The notes below the pieces were generated by a model. That model did not search any database, was not told the origin of the DNA, and was given only the letters and a program-made list of their open reading frames with translations. A program made the translations under genes and the position numbers. Shown in pieces: positions 36,101-44,534 of a stretch of 64,000 nucleotides of DNA. Location of the stretch: assembly GCF_963675985.1 (NCBI RefSeq), contig NZ_OY780957.1, positions 248,001 through 312,000 on the forward strand. The letters are read 5' to 3'. Origin of the DNA: an uncultured Roseibium sp. GTDB taxonomy: Bacteria > Pseudomonadota > Alphaproteobacteria > Rhizobiales > Stappiaceae. Each line of letters begins with the position of its first letter. Position 1 is the stretch's first letter.

Positions 36101-37430
36101 CGGTCGGTTGACCGCGCAAGGATCGGTTCAGATCGCCGGTTCCAAGGCGATGAAAATGACCGTGACCGGCAACCTGCCTTTCGCGCTTGCCCAGCGCGCG
36201 CTCACGCAATCGGGGCTGCGTCTCGACGGCGCGGCAGCCGTCGACCTGAAGATCGGCGGCACGACCGCCAAGCCAACGTTCAGCGGCCAGGTCACCACCC
36301 GCGACGCCACCGCGGTCAGCCTGAACACCGGCCTGGTGATCAAGTCGATCGCGGCCACAGCCAGGATCGATACGACCCAGGTCGAGATCACCAGCCTCAC
36401 CGGCACCATCGGCGCGGGCGGAACGCTCTCCGCATCCGGCACCATCGGACTGGGCGGAACGCTGCCGGCGAATATCAAGCTGAAGGTCCAGGACGGCACC
36501 TATACGGACGGACGGATCGTGACGGCCAAGCTGAACGCCGACCTGACCCTGGGCGGCGACCTCGCGGTCATGCCGAAAATCGGCGGCAGCATTCTCATCC
36601 AACGCGCTGACATCACCATCCCGAATTCTCTCGCGACGACGCTTGCCCCGGTCGATGTCAAGCACATCAACGCACCGCAGGACGTCGCCCGGCAGACGGC
36701 AAGCCTGACTGCCGAAACCGGAAGCAAGTCTTCAGGCGGCGGCGTCGCCCTCGACCTCGACGTCAATGCCCCGGGTCAGATCTTCGTACGCGGCCGCGGT
36801 CTCCAGGTGGAACTGGGCGGCCGTATCAGGATTTCGGGCACCTCCGCCAATCCGGTCACGACCGGCGCCTTCACACTGAAGAACGGCACGCTTTCCATCC
36901 TGTCCCGTCTGCTGACGCTGACCAAGGGCCGGATCACGTTCCTCGGAAGCTTCGATCCGTTGCTCGACTTTGCCGCCACCACAACGGCAAGCGGCACGAC
37001 GATCACCGTCGGCATCCAGGGGAACGCCTCCGATCCCGACGTCTCGTTCACCTCCTCGCCCTCCTATCCGCAGGAGGAGGTTCTGGCCCTGCTCCTTTTC
37101 GGCCAGAACCTTTCAAGCCTTTCGGCCGCACAGGTCGCCCAGCTTGCAGGCGCCGTAGCGACGCTCGGCGGCGCAAGCCCTCTGGAAAATCTGCGCAAGA
37201 GCCTCGGGGTCGACAGCATCAACATCACCACCGATGAAGACAACAACACCACGGCGGAAGTGAGCAAGCGGCTTGGCGACAAGGTCTCTGTCGGCGTCCA
37301 GCAGGGCACCCAGGAGGGATCCAGCCGGGTCACCATCGACATCGACGTCACAAAACATCTCCGCGCCCGCGGCGAGGCCGGAGCAGACGGGTCGTCCAAG
37401 GCCGGTATTTTCTTCGAGAAGGAATACTGA
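33147..37430 (+). CDS. tamB: Translocation and assembly module protein TamB
   Basis: A 1427-residue AsmA/TamB-like protein. A single N-terminal membrane anchor (FLKILVWSVAGIVVLAMAAVAFL, about residues 4-26) holds a long periplasmic beta-rich body of repeating amphipathic strands. The C-terminal ~330 residues are the conserved DUF490/TamB domain (LDVNAPGQIFVRGRGLQVELGGRI; ARGEAGADGSSKAGIFFEKEY). It bridges inner and outer membranes with TamA and takes part in outer-membrane protein assembly or phospholipid transport. It starts 56 bases after tamA. Length is usual for alphaproteobacterial members. Confidence 0.93.
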   Translation: MRRFLKILVWSVAGIVVLAMAAVAFLHTGPGGRLIASVANSALSGPDMTVELSPPMLGWGGDLSLDSVRVSDSEGPWLQVTGIDAKWHPLALLGGHLSIDSIGIAGVAVDRKPAPATSETEQQTSSASVPALPIDITLGNLRVRDISLGPDIAGTPVRLTADGSFAFDAATMGLEANAKIRRDDDKAGSLTAAVDYLPETQSLKLDFSASEPRGGLLARLLDVSELPALDVSLKGDGPLQNWAADLAIALDGVQTVTGKARLTEAATNGAVTRNLDFDLSGQLEPLTPEPVRPLFAGATQAKGTVAFDQGFKPQNLRVNAETAAFALSADGRETPETLSANASVRLKTPVSLTFDNDTFSASELNLTAEASGKPENAAWSARITGRNLASRHGTMASLTITASGQEANLVMETLKVPAALDLVADISSVSDPRFDAFAGSTRATAELIAGAGNWVDVRALAINNPALQASLTGLFAPEEANADAKLMLGNLAALSALAGRNLSGSLSAGFKVQAVPQSGSATVQIDGAGMDLGLGDPRADKLLQGRTTLTGSLSRDKDGTLAADDLHLAAKGLDLTITGQSDLKDIEATTTAALADLALLDPALTGSANLEVSANGPIEAPKVTAQLTAKQLTMQGEPVKDLSASADLTASLTKPAGTIDIGATFRDQPLTGHAGFSSDETGTRRIDDIRLTTGQSRITGALALDGNGTPSGSLAITLPDLAEIAPLLLQKLAGALDATIDLSSESGVPVARVSATGRKIVSDAATLGQADLKATIADFLNTPHIGGTLTASNIVAGGTTVEQLTAKASGTADGTDFETDALLDGGKLSLAGQVGQTPDGIAVTLNKAKGVYQGQETSLASPARVVLPNEGPIVLDQMTLLLGSGRATVAGTVGDKLDIKVRLEKVPAELVDLAAPGMRFGGTITGKVDVSGTTASPVAAWSMAWNGLETSALSGFGLPGADLKSDGRFSNETVTHKSILSVGADGRLTAQGSVQIAGSKAMKMTVTGNLPFALAQRALTQSGLRLDGAAAVDLKIGGTTAKPTFSGQVTTRDATAVSLNTGLVIKSIAATARIDTTQVEITSLTGTIGAGGTLSASGTIGLGGTLPANIKLKVQDGTYTDGRIVTAKLNADLTLGGDLAVMPKIGGSILIQRADITIPNSLATTLAPVDVKHINAPQDVARQTASLTAETGSKSSGGGVALDLDVNAPGQIFVRGRGLQVELGGRIRISGTSANPVTTGAFTLKNGTLSILSRLLTLTKGRITFLGSFDPLLDFAATTTASGTTITVGIQGNASDPDVSFTSSPSYPQEEVLALLLFGQNLSSLSAAQVAQLAGAVATLGGASPLENLRKSLGVDSINITTDEDNNTTAEVSKRLGDKVSVGVQQGTQEGSSRVTIDIDVTKHLRARGEAGADGSSKAGIFFEKEY

Positions 37431-37431
37431 C

Positions 37432-37450
37432 GGTTCGGATCGTCCGGACC
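37432..37450. terminator. Short hairpin between converging genes
   Basis: GGTTCGGA-TCG-TCCGGACC forms an 8-bp stem (one G-T pair) with a 3-base loop, filling most of the 22-base gap between the tamB stop and the convergent FAH gene stop. There is no T-run, so termination activity is only possible. Confidence 0.35.
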
Positions 37451-37452
37451 TG

Positions 37453-38604
37453 TTACAGAAGCTCTCGGGTGGCGAGATTGCGCATCAGTGCCCGCGCCCC
37501 GAAAGTCCATTCCGGACACTCCGTCGACAGCCGCACGGTATTTTCCAGACAGCCGAGTCCTGGCGATGAAATCCGGACCACGTCGCCGAGCTTGTGGGTG
37601 AAGCCGCCGCCCGGTTCGTCCCGGTCCTTTGTCGGCGCGAACAGGGTTCCGAGGAACAGCACCAGCCCGTCCGGATACTGGTGGTGGCGGCCGATCGCCT
37701 GTGCCACCAGATCCTCCGGATCACGGCTGATTTCCTTCATCGAAGACTGACCGTCGAGCACGAAACCGTCCTCACCCGTCACCGTCATCTCAAGCTCGGC
37801 GGCGCGCACATCGTCGAGGCTGAAACCCTGGTCGAACAGGCGGATCATCGGCCCGATGGCACAGCTCGCATTGTTGTCCTTGGCCTTTGACAGGAGCAGT
37901 GCCGACCGGCCTTCCACATCGCGCAGGTTGACATCGTTGCCAAGGGTCGCACCGACGATCCGGCCTTGCGAGGAGACCGCCAGCACGATCTCCGGTTCCG
38001 GGTTGTTCCAATGTGAGATCGGATGCAGCCCGACATCGGCGCCCGGCCCCATGGACGACAGGGCCTGCGCCTTGGAGAACACCTCCGCATCCGGCCCGAT
38101 ACCGACCTCCAGATACTGGCTCCACAGGCCCTCGGCGATCAGCGCCTCCTTGACCCTTGCCGCTTCTTCGGAGCCCGCCTGGACATCGCGGAGGGAAACG
38201 CCGATCGCATTGCCGACCCGGCTGCGGATGTCGAGCGCCTTCGCCGGGTCGCCCGCCGCCTTCTCCTCGATCACCCGCTCCACCATGGAAGAGGCAAAGG
38301 TCACACCGCAGGCCTTGACCGCCTGCAGGTCGCACGGGGCCAGGAAATGCGGGTTCGAAAGATCGCCCGGCCTGTTCGCCGTGAGTTCGTCCAGTGAGCC
38401 CACCGCAACACCCTTCGCCTGCCGAACATAAGTTGCCGGGTCCGCCATGTCGCAGATATCGGAAACAAGCGGCGCTGCTTTCGACGTGATGTCCAGCACC
38501 AATCCGTCCCGGATCGTGACGACGGAGGGTCCCTGGGCGTCCGGCGACCAGATACGCCCGACAAAGGTCCCGTCCTTGTCCTGCTCATGCGGAAAGAAGG
38601 TCAT
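37453..38604 (-). CDS. Fumarylacetoacetate hydrolase-family enzyme, probable 2-keto-3-deoxy-sugar-acid dehydratase
   Basis: A 383-residue FAH-superfamily protein. Metal-ligand acidic blocks and active-site segments are seen in WNNPEPEIVLAVSSQGRIVGATLGNDVNLRD and FVLDGQSSMKEISRDPEDLVAQAIG. Length and the N-terminal domain resemble the XylX/AraD1 class that dehydrates 2-keto-3-deoxy-pentonates and exceed the ~280 residues of simple FAH hydrolases. GGGAG precedes the ATG. It lies beside a sugar ABC transporter, an SMP-30 lactonase and a GntR regulator, which supports a non-phosphorylative oxidative sugar route; the specific sugar is not known. Confidence 0.85.
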   Translation of the reverse strand: MTFFPHEQDKDGTFVGRIWSPDAQGPSVVTIRDGLVLDITSKAAPLVSDICDMADPATYVRQAKGVAVGSLDELTANRPGDLSNPHFLAPCDLQAVKACGVTFASSMVERVIEEKAAGDPAKALDIRSRVGNAIGVSLRDVQAGSEEAARVKEALIAEGLWSQYLEVGIGPDAEVFSKAQALSSMGPGADVGLHPISHWNNPEPEIVLAVSSQGRIVGATLGNDVNLRDVEGRSALLLSKAKDNNASCAIGPMIRLFDQGFSLDDVRAAELEMTVTGEDGFVLDGQSSMKEISRDPEDLVAQAIGRHHQYPDGLVLFLGTLFAPTKDRDEPGGGFTHKLGDVVRISSPGLGCLENTVRLSTECPEWTFGARALMRNLATRELL

Positions 38605-38689
38605 TCAGTTCTCCCTAACACGCAGCCGCCGGCTACCGTGACTCGCAAGGTAATTGCGGGCTGTACGGATCGCGAGGCCTCACTCCAAT

Positions 38690-38700
38690 TGGTGGGACAA
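38690..38700. promoter_or_regulatory. FadR-subfamily operator box 1
   Basis: TGGTGGGACAA fits the FadR-subfamily GntR consensus TNGTNNNACNA at every fixed position, and the flanks extend the symmetry (ATTGGT...ACAAAT). It lies about 86 bases upstream of the FAH-family gene start, on the side expected for its control. Confidence 0.65.
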
Positions 38701-38865
38701 ATAAGCGCAATTCAAAGTGCCGGTCAACCGGCTCAACTTTAACAGGAATTCCCGTCCTTCAGACATTCAAATGGATTAATATGACTGAATTCCGGGATTT
38801 TGCACCGCATCAGAACTGTAGTGATCCAGAGTATTGACAGCTTCGGGAAGCAGTCTTAGGAATCT

Positions 38866-38876
38866 TGGTCCAACAA
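38866..38876. promoter_or_regulatory. FadR-subfamily operator box 2
   Basis: TGGTCCAACAA also fits TNGTNNNACNA at every fixed position and shares TGGT...ACAA with box 1. It lies 41 bases before the GntR start codon, a normal place for autoregulation. Confidence 0.65.
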
Positions 38877-38916
38877 ATAGGCAAAACCAGCCCGGCAAGG
38901 GCAGCAAGGTATCGGG

Positions 38917-39651
38917 ATGGCGCTGAATACGGACGAGAGCATCGTGTCGCCGGGAACGACCCCGGAAAACGGGTCTGCCGTCGATGCCGTGGTCCGGCAG
39001 ATACGCGAACTCATCTCGGAGGCCGGGCTGAAGGTGGGCGACAACCTGCCGACGGAGCGCGAACTCTGCGCGCAGTTCAACGCCAGCCGAAACACGGTGC
39101 GCGAGGCCATGCGCATCCTGAAAGCCTACGGCCTTGTGGACGTGCGTCCGAAGATCGGCGCGACCATCACCGACAACCGCATGTCGCGCGCCTTCGAACT
39201 GTTTTCCTTCAACACCATGGAAGTGTCCCGCAAGACCTTCCGGGACGTCCAGGCGTTTCGCGACTTGCTGGAAGTCGGTTCCGCGGAACAGATCTTCGAC
39301 CGGCTGACAGATCTCGATCTCGACGACCTGCACCGGATCAACGGGCAACTCGCCGAGAATCACGAACTGCAGGAAGCGTCCGAGATCGATTTCGCCTTTC
39401 ATGTGCGGCTCGTTTCGATCCTCGACAACACCGCGATCCTCGATGTCTACAAGGTGATGAAACCGGTCATCCTGCGGATCATGCAGAAGGGCAAGTCCCG
39501 GCGGACCTTCAAGACCGAAACTTTTTCCGAACATGAGGGTGTGCTGGAGGCCCTGAGCGATCGGGACCGCTTGGCGTTCCAGTACCGGCTGCGAGCCCAC
39601 CTCATGACCGGCTTCAGGAATTTCAACGACGAGATGGAGGCAACTGCCTGA
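38917..39651 (+). CDS. GntR family transcriptional regulator (FadR subfamily)
   Basis: A 244-residue regulator. The winged helix (about residues 17-85) is VVRQIRELISEAGLKVGDNLPTERELCAQFNASRNTVREAMRILKAYGLVDVRPKIGATI. The FCD-type C-terminal domain shows FRDLLEVGSAEQIFDRL, IDFAFHVRLVSILDN and EHEGVLEALSDRDRLAFQYRLRAHLMTG with the expected metal-binding Asp/His residues. It stands between the FAH gene and the sugar transporter and probably represses both, responding to a sugar acid. The two TNGTNNNACNA boxes upstream are its likely targets. Confidence 0.92.
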   Translation: MALNTDESIVSPGTTPENGSAVDAVVRQIRELISEAGLKVGDNLPTERELCAQFNASRNTVREAMRILKAYGLVDVRPKIGATITDNRMSRAFELFSFNTMEVSRKTFRDVQAFRDLLEVGSAEQIFDRLTDLDLDDLHRINGQLAENHELQEASEIDFAFHVRLVSILDNTAILDVYKVMKPVILRIMQKGKSRRTFKTETFSEHEGVLEALSDRDRLAFQYRLRAHLMTGFRNFNDEMEATA

Positions 39652-39762
39652 CGGTCGCGGAAGGCGGCCGAACGCACAACAGATTTGCAAAACGCGGAAG
39701 CGGGTCGCGCCGGCCCCGCTGGAGGAAACCGCGAAACGGCGCAACACGTGGGAGGAATAGCT

Positions 39763-40899
39763 ATGAAAGCACTACTGAAACTGTCCACGGCAGTGGCTGT
39801 GTTTGCCCTGTCTGCACATATGGCGATTGCCGGTCCGAAGTCCGTCTCCGGTCCGGGCGCCAACCCGCAATGCTTCAAACCCTGGTCCAGCGAGACGAAG
39901 TTCTTCCAGTGGGATGCCAAACCCGGCCCCTACCGGATCGCCGTGGTCAACGGCTTCGTCGGCAACACCTGGCGCATCCAGATGATCAAGACCGCGAAGG
40001 CCTTCGCGGAAGATCCCGCCATCAAGGACAAAATCAAGGAGTTCAAGGTCGTCTCCACCGGAAACGACGCGCCGGCTCAGCTCGGCGCCATCGAGGACTT
40101 CATCAACCAGGGCTACGACGCCATCGTCACCATCGCCGTCTCGCCTGACGGTTTCGACCGCGTCATCCGGCTCGCCGACAAGAACAACGTGGTCATCGTG
40201 CCCTTCGACAACGTGCTCGACACGGACAAGGTCATGCAGGTCAACGAGGACCAGCTGGCGATGGGCAAGACCTGGGCGGAATTCGTGCTCAAGGAACTGA
40301 AAGCGGAAGGCAAGACCTCCGGCAAGATCCTGGAAGTCCGCGGCCTGGCGGGCAACTCTGTCGACCGGGACCGCTCGATCGGCATCCATGAAGCCCTCGA
40401 TGCGTCGGGCGGCAACTGGGAAGTGATCCAGGTGGTCGGCAACTGGGACGACGGTACCGCGCAGAAAGTCAGCGCCGACGCCATTGCCGTTCACGGCAAG
40501 TTCGACGCCGTGATCGCCCAGGGCGGGACAACCGGCGTGGTCCAGGCGCTTCTGGATGCGGAACATCCGATGGTGCCGATCGCCGGGGAATCGGAAAACG
40601 GCTACCGCAAGCTGGTCGCCCAATACGCCGATAAGGGCCTGAAGGGCATCTCCATCGGACAGTCGCCGGGACTGGTGGCGATCTCCATGAAGGCGGCCGT
40701 TTCCGCGCTCGAAGGCAACGTCATGCCGCAGCTCATCTCCGTGCCCCTGCCCGTCACCGATTACACGGAGCTCAAGGACGGGGTGAACTACTGGACCGAC
40801 CTGCCGGACAATTTCTTCACGGTCAACGAGTTCCCGCCCTGCGGCGTGAACATCTCCGGACCGGCGATCATGTCCCAGTCCGAAGCGGACGTGAAATAA
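39763..40899 (+). CDS. Sugar ABC transporter substrate-binding protein (CUT2 family)
   Basis: A 378-residue periplasmic binding protein with signal peptide MKALLKLSTAVAVFALSAHMAIA. The mature part resembles ribose/xylose-type receptors (IEDFINQGYDAIVTIAVSPDGFDRVIRLADKNNVVIVPFDN; LEVRGLAGNSVDRDRSIGIHEAL; DAVIAQGGTTGVVQALLDAEHPMVPIAGES). GGAGG lies 8 bases before ATG 39763. It is the first gene of a transporter set continued by the double ATPase and two permeases, and delivers a monosaccharide or sugar acid to them. Confidence 0.92.
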   Translation: MKALLKLSTAVAVFALSAHMAIAGPKSVSGPGANPQCFKPWSSETKFFQWDAKPGPYRIAVVNGFVGNTWRIQMIKTAKAFAEDPAIKDKIKEFKVVSTGNDAPAQLGAIEDFINQGYDAIVTIAVSPDGFDRVIRLADKNNVVIVPFDNVLDTDKVMQVNEDQLAMGKTWAEFVLKELKAEGKTSGKILEVRGLAGNSVDRDRSIGIHEALDASGGNWEVIQVVGNWDDGTAQKVSADAIAVHGKFDAVIAQGGTTGVVQALLDAEHPMVPIAGESENGYRKLVAQYADKGLKGISIGQSPGLVAISMKAAVSALEGNVMPQLISVPLPVTDYTELKDGVNYWTDLPDNFFTVNEFPPCGVNISGPAIMSQSEADVK

Positions 40900-40918
40900 G
40901 CGGCGTTTCAGCCCTGCC

Positions 40919-40943
40919 GGGCCCCGGGGTTTCCTCGGGGCCC
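40919..40943 (+). terminator. Intercistronic stem-loop after the sugar-binding protein
   Basis: GGGCCCCG and CGGGGCCC form an 8-bp perfect stem around a 9-base loop, 20 bases after the binding-protein stop and 53 before the ATPase start. It is the same arrangement as in the tct operon and would allow higher expression of the binding protein. The downstream CTCCCTTCTTGT is only weakly T-rich. Confidence 0.65.
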
Positions 40944-40995
40944 TCCCTTCTTGTCAACGATCGGGAACCGGATCTGATCCGGTGAGAACGCACGC

Positions 40996-42519
40996 ATGAG
41001 CGACGCTATTGTCGAATACCGTGGCATTTCGAAATTCTTCGCCGGCATCCGGGCGCTGGAGAACGTCGATTTTGCCTGTTCGCCCGGATCCATCCACGCC
41101 ATCCTGGGTGAAAACGGAGCCGGAAAATCCACCCTTATCAAGATCATGTCGGGCGTGCTCCAGCCTGATGCCGGCGAGATCCGGCTGGGCGGAAAGCCTG
41201 TCACCTTCCCCACTCCGGATGCCGCAAATCGTGCCGGCATCGTCTGCATGTTTCAGGAACTGTCCTTGATTCCCGACCTGTCGGTCGCCGACAACATTTC
41301 CATTTCCGATCCGCCGCGCCGGTTCGGACTGATCGATGGCCGAGGGCAGATCACCCGCGCCGAGGAACTGCTCGCCCGGGTCCGCTGCGAGGATGTCGAC
41401 CCCCGCTCCCTCGTGCGTGAACTGTCCCTGTCCCGCCGCCAGATGGTGGAAATCGCCAAGGCGCTCGGGCGCAAGCCGAAGGTCCTGATCCTGGACGAGG
41501 CCACGTCGGCCCTGACATCCCGCGATGTTCAGACTGTCTACGACCTGCTGGCAGAGCTGAAATCAGAGGGCGTGGCGAGCCTGTTCATTTCCCATCGGAT
41601 GCATGAGGTGGATGCATTGTGCGACACCTTGTCCGTGTTCCGAAATGGACAGCATATCGAAACCTTCGCCAAGGGCGAAAAAAGCGAACGCGAGATCGTG
41701 CACCTGATGATCGGCCGCGACGTCGAAGCCCAGTTCCCGCCCAAGCCGCCGCTCAAGCCGGCGCAAGAGCGCGGCAAACCGCTGTTGAAGGTGCAGGGCC
41801 TGAAGTGGGAAAACAAACTGAACGGCATCGACCTTTCCGTCTGCAGGGGCGAGATCGTCGGCCTGGGCGGCCTCGACGGCCAGGGCCAGAAGGAACTTCT
41901 GCTCGCGCTGTTCGGCGCGCTCCGGGATGTGGACGGCGAGGTTAGCATCGGCGACAGCAAGGGAATTCCCTCCTCTCCGGCCGGCGCGAAATCCGCGGCC
42001 ACGCGCATGGCGCTCGTGCCCGAGGACCGGAAGACGGAGGGCCTGATGCTCGGCATGCCGATCGCCGACAATCTCCTTGCCGCGTCTTTCGGGAAAATCT
42101 CGCGCGGACCGTTCATCGATCCCGCCCTTGCCCGCCACGCTGTCGAGGACGGTCTCAAGAAACTCCAGATCAAGATCGGATCCGCAGATGATCCGGTGAT
42201 GACGCTCTCCGGCGGCAACCAGCAGAAGGTCGTCATTGCCAAATGGCTGATGATCGATCCGGACATCATTCTTCTCAACGATCCGACCCGTGGCATCGAT
42301 GTTGGCACCAAGCAGGAGATCTACCGTCTGATGCGCGCGCTGGCGCATGAAGGCAAGGCGATCCTGTTCTACTCGTCCGACTACGCGGAACTGATCGGCT
42401 GCTGCGACCGGGTCTCGGTCCTCTACGGCGGCCGTGTCGTCAGCGAACAGGAAGGTGACAACATCACCGAGGAAAGCCTGGTTGCCGCCTCCCTCAACAT
42501 CGACGTCGAGGCCGCATGA
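40996..42519 (+). CDS. Sugar ABC transporter ATP-binding protein (two ABC domains, CUT2)
   Basis: A 507-residue protein with tandem ABC domains, as in RbsA/XylG. Domain 1 has Walker A GENGAGKST, signature region LSLSRRQMVEIAKAL and Walker B VLILDEATSAL. Domain 2 has a degenerate Walker A (GLDGQGQKELL, lacking GKS/T) but a normal signature LSGGNQQKVVIAKWL and Walker B IILLNDPTRGIDVG; that asymmetry is typical of the family. It powers the transporter formed with the two downstream permeases; its stop overlaps the next start by 4 bases. Confidence 0.94.
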   Translation: MSDAIVEYRGISKFFAGIRALENVDFACSPGSIHAILGENGAGKSTLIKIMSGVLQPDAGEIRLGGKPVTFPTPDAANRAGIVCMFQELSLIPDLSVADNISISDPPRRFGLIDGRGQITRAEELLARVRCEDVDPRSLVRELSLSRRQMVEIAKALGRKPKVLILDEATSALTSRDVQTVYDLLAELKSEGVASLFISHRMHEVDALCDTLSVFRNGQHIETFAKGEKSEREIVHLMIGRDVEAQFPPKPPLKPAQERGKPLLKVQGLKWENKLNGIDLSVCRGEIVGLGGLDGQGQKELLLALFGALRDVDGEVSIGDSKGIPSSPAGAKSAATRMALVPEDRKTEGLMLGMPIADNLLAASFGKISRGPFIDPALARHAVEDGLKKLQIKIGSADDPVMTLSGGNQQKVVIAKWLMIDPDIILLNDPTRGIDVGTKQEIYRLMRALAHEGKAILFYSSDYAELIGCCDRVSVLYGGRVVSEQEGDNITEESLVAASLNIDVEAA

Positions 42520-43565
42520 TGAGCATTGCGAACTGGAAAAGATGGCTGCTGCAGAATGTCGGTTTCGCCAGCGCATTGCTGCTGCTTGCCGTTCTCTTCA
42601 TCAGCTATAACATGATGCACCCTCGGGGGTTTTCCTCCGCCGTCGCTGTCCAGAATGCAAACGAGACGGCGGCCATCGCCTTCGTCGCCATGGCGCAGAC
42701 CCTGCCCGTGCTTCTGGGCGGACTGGATCTTTCCGTCGGCGCCGTGATGACGCTGACGAGCTGCATTGCCTCGCATCTGGTCAACGGCTCGCCCGCTGAA
42801 ATCCTGCTCGGCATGATCCTGACGCTGCTCTCTGGAGCCGCCTTCGGCCTGATGAACGGCCTGATCGTCGTCTATGGCCGCATCCAGCCGATCATCGCGA
42901 CCCTTGCCACCGGCGCGATTGCCATCGGTCTCGCCCTTCTGGTGCGCCCCAAGCCAGGCGGAGACGTGGACGGCGATCTGAACTGGGCCCTGACGAACTC
43001 GGTCTTCGATTTCGCAGAAACGTACGGTCTGGCTGACGGTGGCCATGCGTGGTGGCTGCGCCCGATCGCGAATATCCCCGTCCCGGTCATCCTGGTGGCG
43101 CTGATCGCGATCTTCGTCTGGGTGCCGTTCCGCCGCTCGGTCACCGGACGGACGGTCTATGCCATCGGCTCGGCGGAAGGCCCCGCCTTCATGTCCGGCC
43201 TGCCGATCCACCGCGCCAAGATCGCGGCCTTCACCATCGGCGGGTTCTTCGCCGCCTGCGGCGGTCTCTATCTCGCGATCCAGACGTCATCGGGCAACGC
43301 CGATATCCAGCAGGCCGGCGCCTATACGCTGAATTCGATCGCCGCCGTTGTCCTGGGCGGCACCTCCCTGCTCGGCGGTATCGGCAGCGCCATCGGCAGC
43401 ATCGTCGGCGCGATGATCCTGCGCGTCATCTCGTTCTATTTCCGCATCCTCGACATCGATCCGCTGCTACAGCCGCTGATCGAGGGGGTTGTCCTGCTTG
43501 TCGCCGTCTCCTTCGGTGCGTTCCGCACGCTGAGGGTGAAGAACAAGCTCGATCTGTTCAGGTAG
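42516..43565 (+). CDS. Sugar ABC transporter permease 1 (RbsC-like)
   Basis: A 349-residue polytopic membrane protein of the BPD_transp_2 family, about 8-10 helices. Family segments include AFVAMAQTLPVLLGGLDLSVGAVMTL, GALFGL-like loops (LNGLIVVYGRIQPIIATLATGAI) and SIAAVVLGGTSLLGGIGSAIGSIVGAMILRV. Its ATG overlaps the ATPase stop by 4 bases. It forms a heterodimeric channel with the second permease; paired, non-identical permeases are less common in CUT2 than one homodimeric permease. Confidence 0.92.
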   Translation: MMSIANWKRWLLQNVGFASALLLLAVLFISYNMMHPRGFSSAVAVQNANETAAIAFVAMAQTLPVLLGGLDLSVGAVMTLTSCIASHLVNGSPAEILLGMILTLLSGAAFGLMNGLIVVYGRIQPIIATLATGAIAIGLALLVRPKPGGDVDGDLNWALTNSVFDFAETYGLADGGHAWWLRPIANIPVPVILVALIAIFVWVPFRRSVTGRTVYAIGSAEGPAFMSGLPIHRAKIAAFTIGGFFAACGGLYLAIQTSSGNADIQQAGAYTLNSIAAVVLGGTSLLGGIGSAIGSIVGAMILRVISFYFRILDIDPLLQPLIEGVVLLVAVSFGAFRTLRVKNKLDLFR

Positions 43566-43572
43566 GCTCGTC

Positions 43573-44523
43573 ATGCGCATCTCCATCTCGGCCGAAAACC
43601 GCCCCATCGTGATCGCATCGCTGTTCATCGTTGTGATCCTGCTGGCCGGCACCGTCTATACGTTGTCGACGACCGGCACCGCCCCGCTTCTATCGCCGAA
43701 ATATCTGCTACAACTTTTGCAGACCGGTTCCTTCCTCGGCATCTGCGCAGCGGGGATGATGATGGTCATTCTGCTCGGCCACATCGACCTGTCGATCCCC
43801 TGGACACTGACCGCAGCAGCGATGACGGCCACTGCCGTCGGCGGCGACATGGCCCTGCCGACAGCGCTCGCTGTCGGTCTGGCCGTCGGCCTGTTGAACG
43901 GGTTCGGTGTCGCGTACCTGCGCATTCCCTCCATGATCTTCACCCTCGGCGTCGATACGGTGCTACGTGGACTGATGGTGGCGCAGACCGGCGGCTTCGC
44001 GCCGCAGGATTCGGCAACGCCCCTGATGCTGTTTCTGGCCAAGGACCGGCTGCTGGGCATACCGGTGGCGATCTTCGTCTGGGCGGCGGTCTCCATCGTC
44101 ATCGCGCTCATTCTGACCCGAACCGGATTCGGCCGGTCGATCTATGCCACCGGTTCGCGGGAGGGCGCAGCCTTTCTGTCGGGCATCCGCACAAGGTTCG
44201 TGATCGTCGGCGCCTTCGTCATGTCTAGCCTGTGCGCCTCGCTGGCGGGCGTTCTCCTGACCGGATATTCCGCCAAGGCCTATCAGGGCATGGGCAATGC
44301 CTTTCTGCTACCGGCCATCGCCGCCGTCGTTCTCGGCGGAACCCATATCCTCGGCGGGCGCGGACGCTATTCTGGCACGCTGGTCGGCGTGATCCTGATC
44401 GTTCTGCTCAACTCTGTCCTGTCGATCATGCAGATGCCGGAAGCAGGCCGGCAGATCATCTACGGCGCCGTCATCATCGGTATGCTTCTGGTCTATGGCC
44501 GCAACCAGCGCGTTACGTCGTAA
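43573..44523 (+). CDS. Sugar ABC transporter permease 2 (RbsC-like)
   Basis: A 316-residue membrane protein of the same family as the preceding gene, 7 bases downstream. Segments AAGMMMVILLGHIDLSIPWTLTAAAM and FLLPAIAAVVLGGTHILGGRGRYSGTLVGVILIVLLNSVL are diagnostic. The shorter length and lower similarity to permease 1 suggest old duplication. It completes the membrane part of the transporter. Confidence 0.92.
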   Translation: MRISISAENRPIVIASLFIVVILLAGTVYTLSTTGTAPLLSPKYLLQLLQTGSFLGICAAGMMMVILLGHIDLSIPWTLTAAAMTATAVGGDMALPTALAVGLAVGLLNGFGVAYLRIPSMIFTLGVDTVLRGLMVAQTGGFAPQDSATPLMLFLAKDRLLGIPVAIFVWAAVSIVIALILTRTGFGRSIYATGSREGAAFLSGIRTRFVIVGAFVMSSLCASLAGVLLTGYSAKAYQGMGNAFLLPAIAAVVLGGTHILGGRGRYSGTLVGVILIVLLNSVLSIMQMPEAGRQIIYGAVIIGMLLVYGRNQRVTS

Positions 44524-44534
44524 GGGAGGACAAA

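Larger units (their letters stand above)
38605..38916. promoter_or_regulatory. Divergent regulatory region of the sugar locus
   Basis: A 312-base non-coding gap between the FAH gene (minus) and the GntR gene (plus). It is AT-richer than the flanks and carries two matching GntR-type boxes (listed separately), 176 bases apart. Apart from these boxes I see no other clear promoter consensus, RNA or repeat. Confidence 0.6.
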
